Assembly (NCBI RefSeq): GCF_000312365.2
Contig: NZ_HG003685.1
Location: forward strand, 102,502-166,501
Direction of reading: 5' to 3'
DNA from: Anaerococcus provencensis
GTDB lineage: Bacteria; Bacillota; Clostridia; Tissierellales; Peptoniphilaceae
DNA length: 64,000 nucleotides
Below, in pieces: positions 46,049 to 54,230 of this stretch. The first letter of the stretch is position 1, and the number at the start of each line of letters is the position of its first letter. A program made the position numbers and the translations under genes. The notes under the pieces were generated by a model. That model did no database searches, was not told where the DNA came from, and was given only the letters and a program-made list of their open reading frames with translations.

Positions 46049-46064
46049 ACACTATATCTAGTGT
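46049..46064 (+). promoter_or_regulatory. NrdR box 2
   Basis: ACACTATATCTAGTGT, an almost perfect NrdR palindrome, 41 bases (about four helical turns) from box 1 centre to centre. Paired, phased boxes are the usual operator of ribonucleotide reductase genes. Confidence 0.85.
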
Positions 46065-46079
46065 TTATTTTTCTTTTTG

Positions 46080-46837
46080 TTCACTTAAGTGAGTTGAGCG
46101 AACGAATGTGAGCGAAACAAAAAACCACCTGCTATGCAGGTGGAGGGATTAAGCTTTAGCTTCAAGACCAAAAAATTCTCACTTGTAATATAATTGTGAT
46201 AACCACATGCACAATAAAAACAAGGAGAATAAATTGGACAACAATAGTTTATCACATACAAAATGGAGATGTAAATATCATATAGTATTTGCCCCTAAAT
46301 TTAGAAGACAAGAAATATATGGGAAACTAAAAAAAGACATAGGTCAAATACTACGAGAACTATGTCAAAGAAAAGGAATAAACATAATAGAAGCGGAGCT
46401 GTGCCCAGATCATGTCCATATGCTTATAGAAGTACCACCAAAATATAGTATCTCAGAAATAATGGGATATCTAAAAGGAAAAAGTTCACTAATAATATTT
46501 GATCGACACGCAAACTTAAAATATAAATATGGAAACAGACATTTCTGGTGTAGAGGTTATTACGTGGATACAGTAGGGCGAAATGAGAAAATGATAAAAG
46601 AATATATACAAAATCAACTAAAAGAAGACTATTATGCGGATCAAATAAGTATCAAGGAATACTATGACCCGTTTACGGGAGAGTCAGTAAAAAGGAGCAA
46701 TAAATAAACTGCTTAAGCAGAAGCTGCGAAAGTGGTGCATGTGGAGATAATACTCGACAGCCCCAATAGGGGCGTGCCAGTATTCGCGCCTTCTAGGCGC
46801 TATGCAAACTACCAGCTAAGCTGGTAGTTCTGATTGT
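46080..46837 (+). mobile_element. IS200-type insertion sequence, copy 2
   Basis: About 758 bases, same orientation as copy 1 and about 99 percent identical. It sits between the NrdR operator/promoter and the reductase gene; only 17 bases separate the IS right end from the ATG, and the TGAGGAG ribosome binding site lies just outside the element. The two subterminal hairpins are intact. Differences from copy 1 include one coding change (Q to L in the AEQCPD/AELCPD segment) and a one-base insertion near the right end. Confidence 0.9.
46234..46707 (+). CDS. tnpA: IS200/IS605 transposase TnpA (Y1 HUH), copy 2
   Basis: Second copy of the Y1 transposase, full length and uninterrupted. HUH 'PDHVHM' and the tyrosine helix 'CRGYYVDTVGRN' are present. 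TTG start at 46234 with AAGGAG upstream, as in copy 1. It differs from copy 1 by one residue (AELCPD against AEQCPD), so it was probably active recently. Confidence 0.93.
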   Translation: MDNNSLSHTKWRCKYHIVFAPKFRRQEIYGKLKKDIGQILRELCQRKGINIIEAELCPDHVHMLIEVPPKYSISEIMGYLKGKSSLIIFDRHANLKYKYGNRHFWCRGYYVDTVGRNEKMIKEYIQNQLKEDYYADQISIKEYYDPFTGESVKRSNK

Positions 46838-46854
46838 AAAATTGAGGAGTAATA

Positions 46855-49383
46855 ATGGAAATAATTAAAAGAGATGGGACTTATGTTCCATTCGAACAAG
46901 AAAAAATTGAGCTAGCCATAAAAAAATCTTTTGCTTCTGTAGATTCTATGGTTTCTGACGAAAAGCTAAGGTATATGTCAGACAAAATCGTAGCAACTAT
47001 CAAGGAAAAATATCCCAAAGACCACACAGTTACAGTAGAAGAAGTACAAGATTTAGTTGAGCTAACTCTCATAGATGAAAATTATTACAGAGAAGTAAAA
47101 TCTTACATCCTATATAGGGCCAAACACAATATGGATCGTAGGGTTATTACTGATTTTGAAAACTTTATTACTGATAAAGAAGTACTAAGAATACTTGAAG
47201 AAATCCAAGAAGAATTTGACAACCAAAGATATCCTATCGAATCTTTATATTTGAAATTTGAATCTTTCACTAAGCCAAATATGACAGAAATGGACCACTT
47301 AAAAGCCCTAATCCGTGCTGCAAGTGAGCTTACAAGCAAGGAAGGTCCAGATTGGGAAATCATTGCAGCTAGGTTTTTGATGCACGAGATCGACCTAGAG
47401 ATCGAAAGAAACGAAGAAAGATTTGATATCTATGACTTCAAATCCAAAATTGAATACCTCACTCAAGCAGGTCTTTATGGAGAATATATCTTAGAAAACT
47501 ACAGTTCTGACGACCTTGATGAGCTAGAAAGCTACCTTAACAAGGATCGCGACAAGTTATTTACATTTTCAGGTCTAGACTTAGTAAAGAAAAGATATCT
47601 TATAAAGACCTTTACAGGAGACATCATAGAAAGTGTCCAAGAAATGTTTATGGGCATTGCCATGCACCTAGCTATCCCAGAAAAAGACAGAGTGGCCTTT
47701 GCCAAAAGACTTTATGATATCCTTTCAAGCTTAAAAGCAACTATGGCAACCCCAACTATGACCAATGCTAGAAAGCCATTTAACCAGCTTTCAAGCTGCT
47801 TTATAGACACAGTTCCAGATACTCTAAAGGGAATCTACCGTTCTATAACAAACTTTGCCGAAGTTTCCAAGCACGGTGGAGGTATGGGACTTTACTTTGG
47901 TAAGGTTCGTGCCAATGGGTCTGATATCCGAGGTTTTGAGGGAGTTGCAGGTGGAGTTATCCGTTGGATAAGACTTGCCAATGATACAGCCGTTGCCGTA
48001 GACCAACTAGGAGTACGCCAAGGTGCTGTTGCCTGCTATCTAGATATCTGGCATAAGGATATACCAGAATTCTTGGCCCTAAAGACCAACAACGGAGATG
48101 ACCGTATGAAAGCCCATGACATCTTCCCAGGCGTATGTGTACCAGACTATTTCTGGGAACTTTGTAAGGATGATATAAACGCAACTTGGCATATGTTTGA
48201 CCCACACGAAGTGGACAAAAAATATGGCAAGGCCCTAGAAGATACCTATGGAGATGAGTGGAAAGAATTCTACCTAGAACTTGTTGAAGACAAAAATATT
48301 TCTCGCCGTATCATGCCTGTAAAGGAAATGGTGAGATTACTAATCAAATCATGGACAGAAACAGGTACACCATTTGTCTTTAATAGAGATGCAGTAAATA
48401 AGATGAACCCTAACAAACACAAGGGCATGATTTATTCATCAAACCTATGTACAGAAATCGCCCAAAATATGAGCCCATCAGAGACAGTTTCAACAGAAAT
48501 AGTAGATGAAAATGGCGATACAATCATAGTAAACAAGACCAAGCCTGGAGACTTTGTTGAATGTAACCTAGCAAGTCTAACCCTTGGAACTCTTGACGTA
48601 AACGATCAAGCAGACCTAGAAGAAACGGTAAGAACAGTAGTCCGTGCCTTGGATAATGTAATAGACTTAAACTACTATCCAACACCTTATGCAGAAGTAA
48701 CCAACAAGAAATACCGTGCCATTGGCCTTGGAACAAGTGGCTACCACCACATGCTAGTAAAAAATGACATCAAATGGTCAAACAAAGAAGCCCACGGAGC
48801 CTTTGTCGATAGGGTCTATGAGGATATCAACTACTATGCAATCAAAGAGTCCATGGAAATAGCCAAAGAAAAAGGATCCTACAAAGAATTTGAAGGATCT
48901 GATTGGCAAAATGGTGACTATTTTAGCCTTAGAGACTACAAGAGCGAAAGATGGGAAGAACTAAAAGCAGAAGTTGGCAAAAACGGCCTCAGAAATGGCT
49001 ACCTAATGGCCATAGCTCCAACAGGATCAACATCAATCATATCAGGAACCTCAGCAGGAGTTGACCCAATCATGAGCCGCTACTTCCTAGAAGAAAAGAA
49101 GGGGGCCATAGTGCCAAGAGTAGCACCAGGACTTACAACCAAAACTTTCTGGCTCTATGAAAATGCCCACGACATTGACCAAAACATCTCAATGGAAATG
49201 GCAGGAGTAAGGCAGAGACACATAGACCAAGCCCAATCAATCAATATTTATATAACAACAGAATACACCATGAGACAAATCCTAAATGTCTACATCAAAG
49301 CATGGGAATCAGGAGTAAAATCAATCTACTATGTAAGAGGCAAGAGCCTAGAAGTAGAAGATTGCGATTCTTGTGCAAGCTAA
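46855..49383 (+). CDS. nrdA: Class I ribonucleoside-diphosphate reductase large subunit
   Basis: 842-residue alpha subunit that reduces ribonucleotides. An N-terminal ATP-cone (about residues 1-90: IIKRDGTYVPFEQEKIELAI) precedes the barrel. 'TPTMTNARKPFNQLSSCFID' carries the first active-site Cys, 'SSNLCTEIAQ' carries the NxCxE motif, and 'AIAPTGSTSIISGTSAGVDP' the phosphate loop. The radical-transfer tyrosines are in 'VKSIYYVRGKSLE', and the C-terminal shuttle CxxC is CDSC at the very end. No small subunit (nrdB) follows in the window. Controlled by the NrdR boxes, but an IS200 copy now separates it from them. Confidence 0.93.
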   Translation: MEIIKRDGTYVPFEQEKIELAIKKSFASVDSMVSDEKLRYMSDKIVATIKEKYPKDHTVTVEEVQDLVELTLIDENYYREVKSYILYRAKHNMDRRVITDFENFITDKEVLRILEEIQEEFDNQRYPIESLYLKFESFTKPNMTEMDHLKALIRAASELTSKEGPDWEIIAARFLMHEIDLEIERNEERFDIYDFKSKIEYLTQAGLYGEYILENYSSDDLDELESYLNKDRDKLFTFSGLDLVKKRYLIKTFTGDIIESVQEMFMGIAMHLAIPEKDRVAFAKRLYDILSSLKATMATPTMTNARKPFNQLSSCFIDTVPDTLKGIYRSITNFAEVSKHGGGMGLYFGKVRANGSDIRGFEGVAGGVIRWIRLANDTAVAVDQLGVRQGAVACYLDIWHKDIPEFLALKTNNGDDRMKAHDIFPGVCVPDYFWELCKDDINATWHMFDPHEVDKKYGKALEDTYGDEWKEFYLELVEDKNISRRIMPVKEMVRLLIKSWTETGTPFVFNRDAVNKMNPNKHKGMIYSSNLCTEIAQNMSPSETVSTEIVDENGDTIIVNKTKPGDFVECNLASLTLGTLDVNDQADLEETVRTVVRALDNVIDLNYYPTPYAEVTNKKYRAIGLGTSGYHHMLVKNDIKWSNKEAHGAFVDRVYEDINYYAIKESMEIAKEKGSYKEFEGSDWQNGDYFSLRDYKSERWEELKAEVGKNGLRNGYLMAIAPTGSTSIISGTSAGVDPIMSRYFLEEKKGAIVPRVAPGLTTKTFWLYENAHDIDQNISMEMAGVRQRHIDQAQSINIYITTEYTMRQILNVYIKAWESGVKSIYYVRGKSLEVEDCDSCAS

Positions 49384-49612
49384 TTATGATAGAAATGATT
49401 TATCTAACAAATCAAACTGTATTCTAACTATATTACTAATAATTACCTTTATCTTTTTTGTAGGATTTTTACTATCTATATTTGGGAAAATGAAATATTG
49501 GAATATATATGTATGCCTATATTAAGCTTAGTATTAGGATCTAATATATATAGGAATGAATAAGCTAATAATGAGCTGAATCCATAAATACGCAATAACT
49601 TAATAATATTTT

Positions 49613-49658
49613 AAACGGAATGTAACCTGTAATCAATAGGGAACATTCCGTTTATTTT
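49613..49658 (+). terminator. Terminator downstream of nrdA
   Basis: Stem AAACGGAATGT / ACATTCCGTTT with an inner CC/GG contact and a TTTATTTT tail, 230 bases after the nrdA stop. Confidence 0.7.
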
Positions 49659-49875
49659 GTCCTTATTGTATCCTATCCACATTTCAGGGATATAGGGTGG
49701 GATATGGATTATTTCTGTGACATAAGTGAACCACTTTTGGACTATAACTGTGTACTCTTTTTCGGTTGACATTTACAACTATAAAAAGACCTAGCATCAA
49801 CAAATCAGGAACCGTATTTTATCAATATTTTTAAAACTATATGTTAAATAATTATAAAAAATAAATTAACTATAT

Positions 49876-49923
49876 TTGCGCATATAAAGGATTATGATAT
49901 AATAAAAACGATAATGATTATCG
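49876..49923 (+). promoter_or_regulatory. Promoter with Fur-type operator
   Basis: TTGCGC (49876-49881), a 16-base spacer, TATAAT (49898-49903), then the palindrome CGATAATGATTATCG (49909-49923). It is a 7-1-7 repeat close to the Fur/Zur-type consensus TGATAATNATTATCA, placed to block transcription initiation. No intact gene follows; the heme operon starts 1.5 kb further, beyond an IS110 derivative. Confidence 0.65.
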
Positions 49924-49972
49924 CTTGCAACACGGAATAATTTTTATGTTGCTTGATGCCTGTAATGGATAA

Positions 49973-50137
49973 ATTCGTTTGCATTTACTTGTTAAGGAAA
50001 TGCTAGATGATTATTTGATCTTTAATTCAGGATATTATTAATTTTATACTCGCGAGGAATACTTTAAAAAGTTTCTTTACCATCTTCGTGTAGAGATTAT
50101 TTATTTAGACCAGCTATCAAATGTCAAGAGAAAATAA
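49973..50137 (+). pseudogene. Unidentified gene remnant downstream of the Fur-type box
   Basis: One frame reads IRLHLLVKEMLDDYLIF..., one TAA, then FYTREEYFKKFLYHLRVEII and on to a stop; an earlier TAA precedes it. The composition is coding-like (about 54 codons), with two stops and no usable start. The source gene was not recognised. It may be what the Fur-controlled promoter originally served. Confidence 0.3.
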
Positions 50138-50221
50138 AAAACAATTCATCTTGAAATTTAATGCACGTCAAACAAGCCTAGAATATAGGCTTAAAAAAAT
50201 AAAATAACAATTGAATAAGAA

Positions 50222-51124
50222 CTAAATATTCGGTATGTAAGCTTTGTTATCCCTCAAAACAGCAAAAATTATGTTAGTAAGTTTTCTAGCAACATCACCA
50301 ATACCGGTGATAGAAGTAATAACAGGGCATAAAGAATTAATCATAGAAGAAATCTCATCTTCAAGCTCTATAATCTGATCTTCAAGAAAAGAAATTTGAG
50401 CAATAATCTGTTTAATTTGAAAAGAAAAAGACTTCAAAGCAAATTTAACACCAAAAGAATTAGAAGCCTTCTCTTGGATTTCTTTAGCCTTATCAATACC
50501 AAAGCGTCCCTTACTACACTTAGACAAAAGCATAGCAAGCTCATCAGCAGGAATAGAAATCATATCCTCAGGCAAAGGATACTTACTCAAAAGTTCTTTA
50601 GAAGCAACACCATAAATATTAGAAAAGAGTGAAGAATACTCAGGGAAAACCTGATCTAAAATAGCGACAAGCTTTCTCTTCCAATCAGAAGCTTCATCAA
50701 CAAGAGCAAACCTAAACCTAGAAAGATTTCTTAAAGCAAAAGTATCCTCATCAGAAAAATGAGAAACAGAAAACTCACCAAACCTAAGAATTTGAGCAAT
50801 AACAAAAGAATCAACAGAATCATTCTTAGTCTGTCTAATATACATCTTTCTAAAAGCATCAGATTGAATAGGATTAATAACAACACAAGAAAAGTCTAAA
50901 TCAATAAGGAAAGAATAAAGAGAAAGCCAATAATGGCCAGTAGCTTCCATACCAATAATACAATTGTTAGAATCAACCGAAAAAGAGGAAATAAATTTCT
51001 GAAACTTCTCTAAACCCTTAATAGAATTAGAAAAAGAAAAAGACTCAGAAACAAGTTTCCCATTAGAATCAATAATTGAAGCTTCGTGGTTGCTCTTTGC
51101 AATATCAACACCAATATAAAACAT
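50222..51124 (-). pseudogene. IS110-family transposase, internally deleted
   Basis: 300 residues. The N-terminal RuvC-like DEDD domain is intact, with 'FYIGVDIAKSNHEASI' (first Asp), 'IIGMEATGHYW' (Glu) and 'TKNDSVDSFVIA' (Asp pair). The C-terminal Tnp domain is cut short: 'VITSITGIGD' opens the Transposase_20 fold and is followed in frame by 'VARKLTNIIFAVLRDNKAYI', which looks like the extreme C-terminus. So about 80-100 residues with the catalytic serine are missing. The ATG at 51124 has AGGTGA 4 bases upstream; a reading back to 51190 is not supported. It probably can no longer transpose by itself. Confidence 0.75.
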
Positions 51125-51350
51125 AAAATCACCTAGCTTTAATATAAATTTAGATAGAGAAAGAACCCTCAAGAACTTTACGACAATCAAACCTCGTTAG
51201 ATATACAGCAACGAAATGTGCTATCCAGCTCATACTGATATAGACGTAAAGAAGAGGCGTAACCCTTATTTAGGAAGACTAGCTTCAAGGAGAAAAGCTA
51301 CGACCTCTATCTATACAATTATTATCCCATAAGAAAGTGGGATTGAGAAC
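51125..51350 (-). ncRNA. Candidate bridge/seek RNA region of the IS110 element
   Basis: About 225 non-coding bases upstream of the IS110 transposase start. In the IS110 group the guide RNA that pairs with target and donor DNA is made from this non-coding end. A stem TAGCTT/AAGCTA (plus-strand bases within about 51283-51305) and a pyrimidine/purine pair further in support a folded RNA. No guide loops could be assigned by eye. Confidence 0.35.
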
Positions 51351-51354
51351 AAAA

Positions 51355-51373
51355 TGTAGTATTTATTACTACA
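51355..51373. promoter_or_regulatory. Inverted repeat at the heme operon promoter
   Basis: TGTAGTA-TTTAT-TACTACA, ending 3 bases before TATAAT (51376-51381), in the -35 to -10 region of the flavodoxin-radical SAM-transporter operon. Position and symmetry suggest a repressor operator; the regulator is not identified. Confidence 0.6.
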
Positions 51374-51398
51374 ACTATAATATACGAGGAGGTTTTTT

Positions 51399-51911
51399 AT
51401 GAATGAAGTTTTAATTATATATTCTTCTAAAACTGGAAATACTAAAAAAGTTGCAGAAGCTATTAAAGAGGTAAATCCATATGCTACAATTTTACCTACT
51501 AATCTAGTAAATGAAAAAATAATTAATGAATCATCACATATTATAATGGGATACTGGATAGATAAGGGTATGCCTGATAAGAATGCTATGGATATTATTG
51601 AGAAAATACATAATAAAAAAGTTGGTATATTTTTTACGCTTGGTGCGTATTCGGACAGTGATCATGCAAAAAAAGCTGAAGAAAAAAGCATTATATTATT
51701 TAACAAAAATAATAATGAGGTTTTAAAAACTTTTAAATGCCAAGGGAAGATAGATCCAGAGTTAACGTTAATGTTTGAGAATCTTCCTGCAGATCATCCA
51801 CATGCTATGAATGAAGAGCGCAGGAAACGACATCTAGATGCAAAATCACACCCAGACGAAAATGATCTAAAGATGGCACGAGAAGTTTTTAAAGATTTTG
51901 GTGATAGATAA
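51399..51911 (+). CDS. Flavodoxin family protein
   Basis: 170-residue FMN-binding flavodoxin-like protein. The FMN phosphate loop is 'LIIYSSKTGNTKKVAEAIKE', and 'HIIMGYWIDKGMPDKN' and 'VGIFFTLGAYSDSDHAKK' line the flavin site. It is the first gene of the heme operon and overlaps the radical SAM gene by one base, so it is probably the electron donor for it, as in the HmuF-HmuW pair of Fusobacterium. GAGGAGG ribosome binding site. BilS-like bilirubin-pathway flavodoxins are an alternative comparison. Confidence 0.85.
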   Translation: MNEVLIIYSSKTGNTKKVAEAIKEVNPYATILPTNLVNEKIINESSHIIMGYWIDKGMPDKNAMDIIEKIHNKKVGIFFTLGAYSDSDHAKKAEEKSIILFNKNNNEVLKTFKCQGKIDPELTLMFENLPADHPHAMNEERRKRHLDAKSHPDENDLKMAREVFKDFGDR

Positions 51912-53161
51912 TGGAGGACGTATTTAAGATATATAATACTAGAAGTAAAAGTCATCATGGGCGCCATGATATATCTTACTTTTCAGAAAATTGTAAAAAA
52001 TTAAGAGAAGTTTTAGATCAACCTTGTAGCACAAATTTAAATACTATATATGTTCATATTCCATTCTGTTCTAAGATTTGTTCATTTTGCAATATGTCTA
52101 GAGGTTTAGGAAGACCAGACGAAAAATTTGTAGATTTATTAGTAAAAAATATTGAATTATACAAGGATTCTGAACTAGTAAACTCTCAAGAAATAAATTC
52201 AATTTATTTTGGCGGTGGAACTCCAACTACTTTAAATGAATCTCAGTTTAACAGGATTTTTGAAGCAATTTATAAAAATTTTAAAATTAGTGATGGTGCT
52301 GAAATCTCTATAGAAACTTCTCTTTCTAATTTATCTAAAGAGAAGTTAGATTTTCTAATAAAAATGGGAGTAAATCGTATTAGTGTAGGTATTCAGACTT
52401 TTAATGATAAAGGTCGCAAATACTTTAAACGCATAGAAAATGGGGATTTTGCAATAGAAAAACTTAAAGAATTTAAGTCAACTGGATTAAAAAATATTAA
52501 TACAGATTTGATTTACTGTTATCCTGATAGTACTATAGAAAATTCACTTGAGGACATTAGTATTTTAAATGAATTAAATATTGGAGGATTTTCCCTATAT
52601 TCCTTAATTACACCAATGATGGGAAAGCCTTGTAAGGAACAATTTTCATTAGAAGAAGAATATAGGTATTTCTATGAGTTAAGCTCTTTTGCAAAATCTC
52701 TAGGATATGAATTTTTCGAACTTACTAAGATGGTAAAAGATAATAGAGATAAATATCAATATATTATAAATAGTTACGAAAATAAGACTATGTTTCCAAT
52801 TGGTCCAGGAGCAGGAGGGAATTTGAATAATACAAAGCTTATGAATCCAATAGACTTGGAGAGTTATTCTGATTTTCTAGATGACTTTTATAATGTTGAG
52901 TTGAATTGTTATTCTAAGAGCCTTTCTAAAATTGAAAAAGACGCAGGTAGAATTCAGTTAGGTAAATTATCTAAGAAATATCTAAATAAATATCCAGCTA
53001 TAGATGATTTTATTGATCGTCTTGTTTCTTATAAACTTATTGTTGATAATGGAAAAGATTATATACTAACCACTGATGGGATTTTTTTTGGTAACAATAT
53101 TTATCATGAATTTTTTGATTTGTTAATTGATTATTATAAAGGAGAAAAAATTGAGATATAA
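51911..53161 (+). CDS. HemW/ChuW-like radical SAM protein, probable anaerobic heme-opening enzyme
   Basis: 416-residue radical SAM enzyme. The iron-sulfur motif is CxxxCxxC ('CSKICSFCNM', cysteines about residues 53, 57, 60); the SAM motif is 'IYFGGGTPTTLN' and 'ISVGIQTFNDKGRKYFKR' follows. The C-terminal domain is of the HemW type. In heme transport operons this family (ChuW/HutW/HmuW) opens the heme ring without oxygen and releases iron. Gene order with flavodoxin and a heme/siderophore-type ABC transporter supports that role over coproporphyrinogen dehydrogenase. A housekeeping HemW is more often next to dnaK/grpE or hrcA, not here. Confidence 0.85.
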   Translation: MEDVFKIYNTRSKSHHGRHDISYFSENCKKLREVLDQPCSTNLNTIYVHIPFCSKICSFCNMSRGLGRPDEKFVDLLVKNIELYKDSELVNSQEINSIYFGGGTPTTLNESQFNRIFEAIYKNFKISDGAEISIETSLSNLSKEKLDFLIKMGVNRISVGIQTFNDKGRKYFKRIENGDFAIEKLKEFKSTGLKNINTDLIYCYPDSTIENSLEDISILNELNIGGFSLYSLITPMMGKPCKEQFSLEEEYRYFYELSSFAKSLGYEFFELTKMVKDNRDKYQYIINSYENKTMFPIGPGAGGNLNNTKLMNPIDLESYSDFLDDFYNVELNCYSKSLSKIEKDAGRIQLGKLSKKYLNKYPAIDDFIDRLVSYKLIVDNGKDYILTTDGIFFGNNIYHEFFDLLIDYYKGEKIEI

Positions 53162-54230
53162 AAAATCAATGATTTTAATTCTAGCTTTATCATTTTTATT
53201 TACTGCTTGTGGCAAAAAAGATGAAACACAAAATAAAGCTGATTCAACTAGCGACAAATCAAGTACTACAGAATCTTCTAATGAAGAAAAAAAACAATCG
53301 AAAGACAATCTATATAAACTTACAGTTTGTGAAGATAAAGATAATTTTGTAATAAATGACTATCAAGGTTTTGAAACAAAAATACCTAAATATTTTAAAT
53401 CGTCAGCAGTTTTGTCAGGAACACCTCTTAGTATTTGGTACAATTTAGGTGGTCGACCAGTTATAACTGCTAAGATTTCGGATAATGTAAAATTAGAACC
53501 ACAATATGAGGAAGAAATAAAAAAGATTCCAGATGCTGGGCCCGTTTATTCATTAAATATGGAAGCTGTCGTAGAAAAAAAACCAGATTTAGTTATAGCC
53601 CAGGCAGAAATGCAAGGTGATTTAGCTGAAAAATTGAGGGATATGGGATTTTCTGTTATAACTACTAAAATAAAAACTTTTGATGATGTAATTAATACTT
53701 ATGAAGCTTTTGGAACCTTATTAAACAATAAGCAGAAGGCTGATCAAGAAATAGAAAGGCTTAAGAGGCGCAGAGAAGAACTTATAGCTAAGGCTCCTGA
53801 TAAGGCTAAATCTGTAGTAATCCTATATGTTACTTCAAATAGTATAGGAGTAAAATTGAATAAATCAATTGCCGGAGATATAGCTACTAGCCTGGGAATA
53901 AAAAATATATTAGAAAATTCTAAAGCCGATAATATAGGATCAGAAAATGCTTATTTAGATGTTGAGTACATTCACGAAAATCAACCAGATATGATTTTGG
54001 TAACTAGTATGGTCTCTGATAATGACGAAGCTAAAAAAATTGCAGAAAATGAGTTTAAAACTAATCCAGTTTGGAAAGGTGTAAAAGCAATAGAAGAAGG
54101 AAATGTGGTTTATCTTCCACAACAATATTTTTTATATAATGCAGGCCCATACTATGATAAGGCAATCGAATATTTAGCTCGTGCAGTATATCCTGAAATT
54201 TATGGAAAGTTGGAAGACTTTGATGAATAA
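53151..54230 (+). CDS. Heme/iron-complex ABC transporter substrate-binding lipoprotein
   Basis: 360-residue lipoprotein of the FhuD/BtuF-type (TroA superfamily). It has a type II signal peptide with lipobox LFTAC (MILILALSFLFTACGKK), a charged Ser/Thr/Lys linker to about residue 60, and two lobes joined by a long helix ('LNNKQKADQEIERLKRRREE'). 'KPDLVIAQAEMQGDLAEKL' and 'QPDMILVTSMVSDN' are family blocks. The TTG start at 53151 has AAAGGAG 6 bases upstream and overlaps the radical SAM stop by 11 bases. Confidence 0.88.
   Translation: MRYKKSMILILALSFLFTACGKKDETQNKADSTSDKSSTTESSNEEKKQSKDNLYKLTVCEDKDNFVINDYQGFETKIPKYFKSSAVLSGTPLSIWYNLGGRPVITAKISDNVKLEPQYEEEIKKIPDAGPVYSLNMEAVVEKKPDLVIAQAEMQGDLAEKLRDMGFSVITTKIKTFDDVINTYEAFGTLLNNKQKADQEIERLKRRREELIAKAPDKAKSVVILYVTSNSIGVKLNKSIAGDIATSLGIKNILENSKADNIGSENAYLDVEYIHENQPDMILVTSMVSDNDEAKKIAENEFKTNPVWKGVKAIEEGNVVYLPQQYFLYNAGPYYDKAIEYLARAVYPEIYGKLEDFDE

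Larger units (their letters stand above)
49384..50221. other. Region after nrdA without an intact gene
   Basis: 838 bases. It holds a terminator at 49613-49658, a Fur-type box with a promoter at 49876-49923 and a gene remnant at 49973-50137. A hydrophobic peptide read without a start codon (49403 to about 49527, membrane-like 'ILTILLIITFIFFVGFLLSI') suggests another eroded membrane gene. No nrdB was found. Confidence 0.55.
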
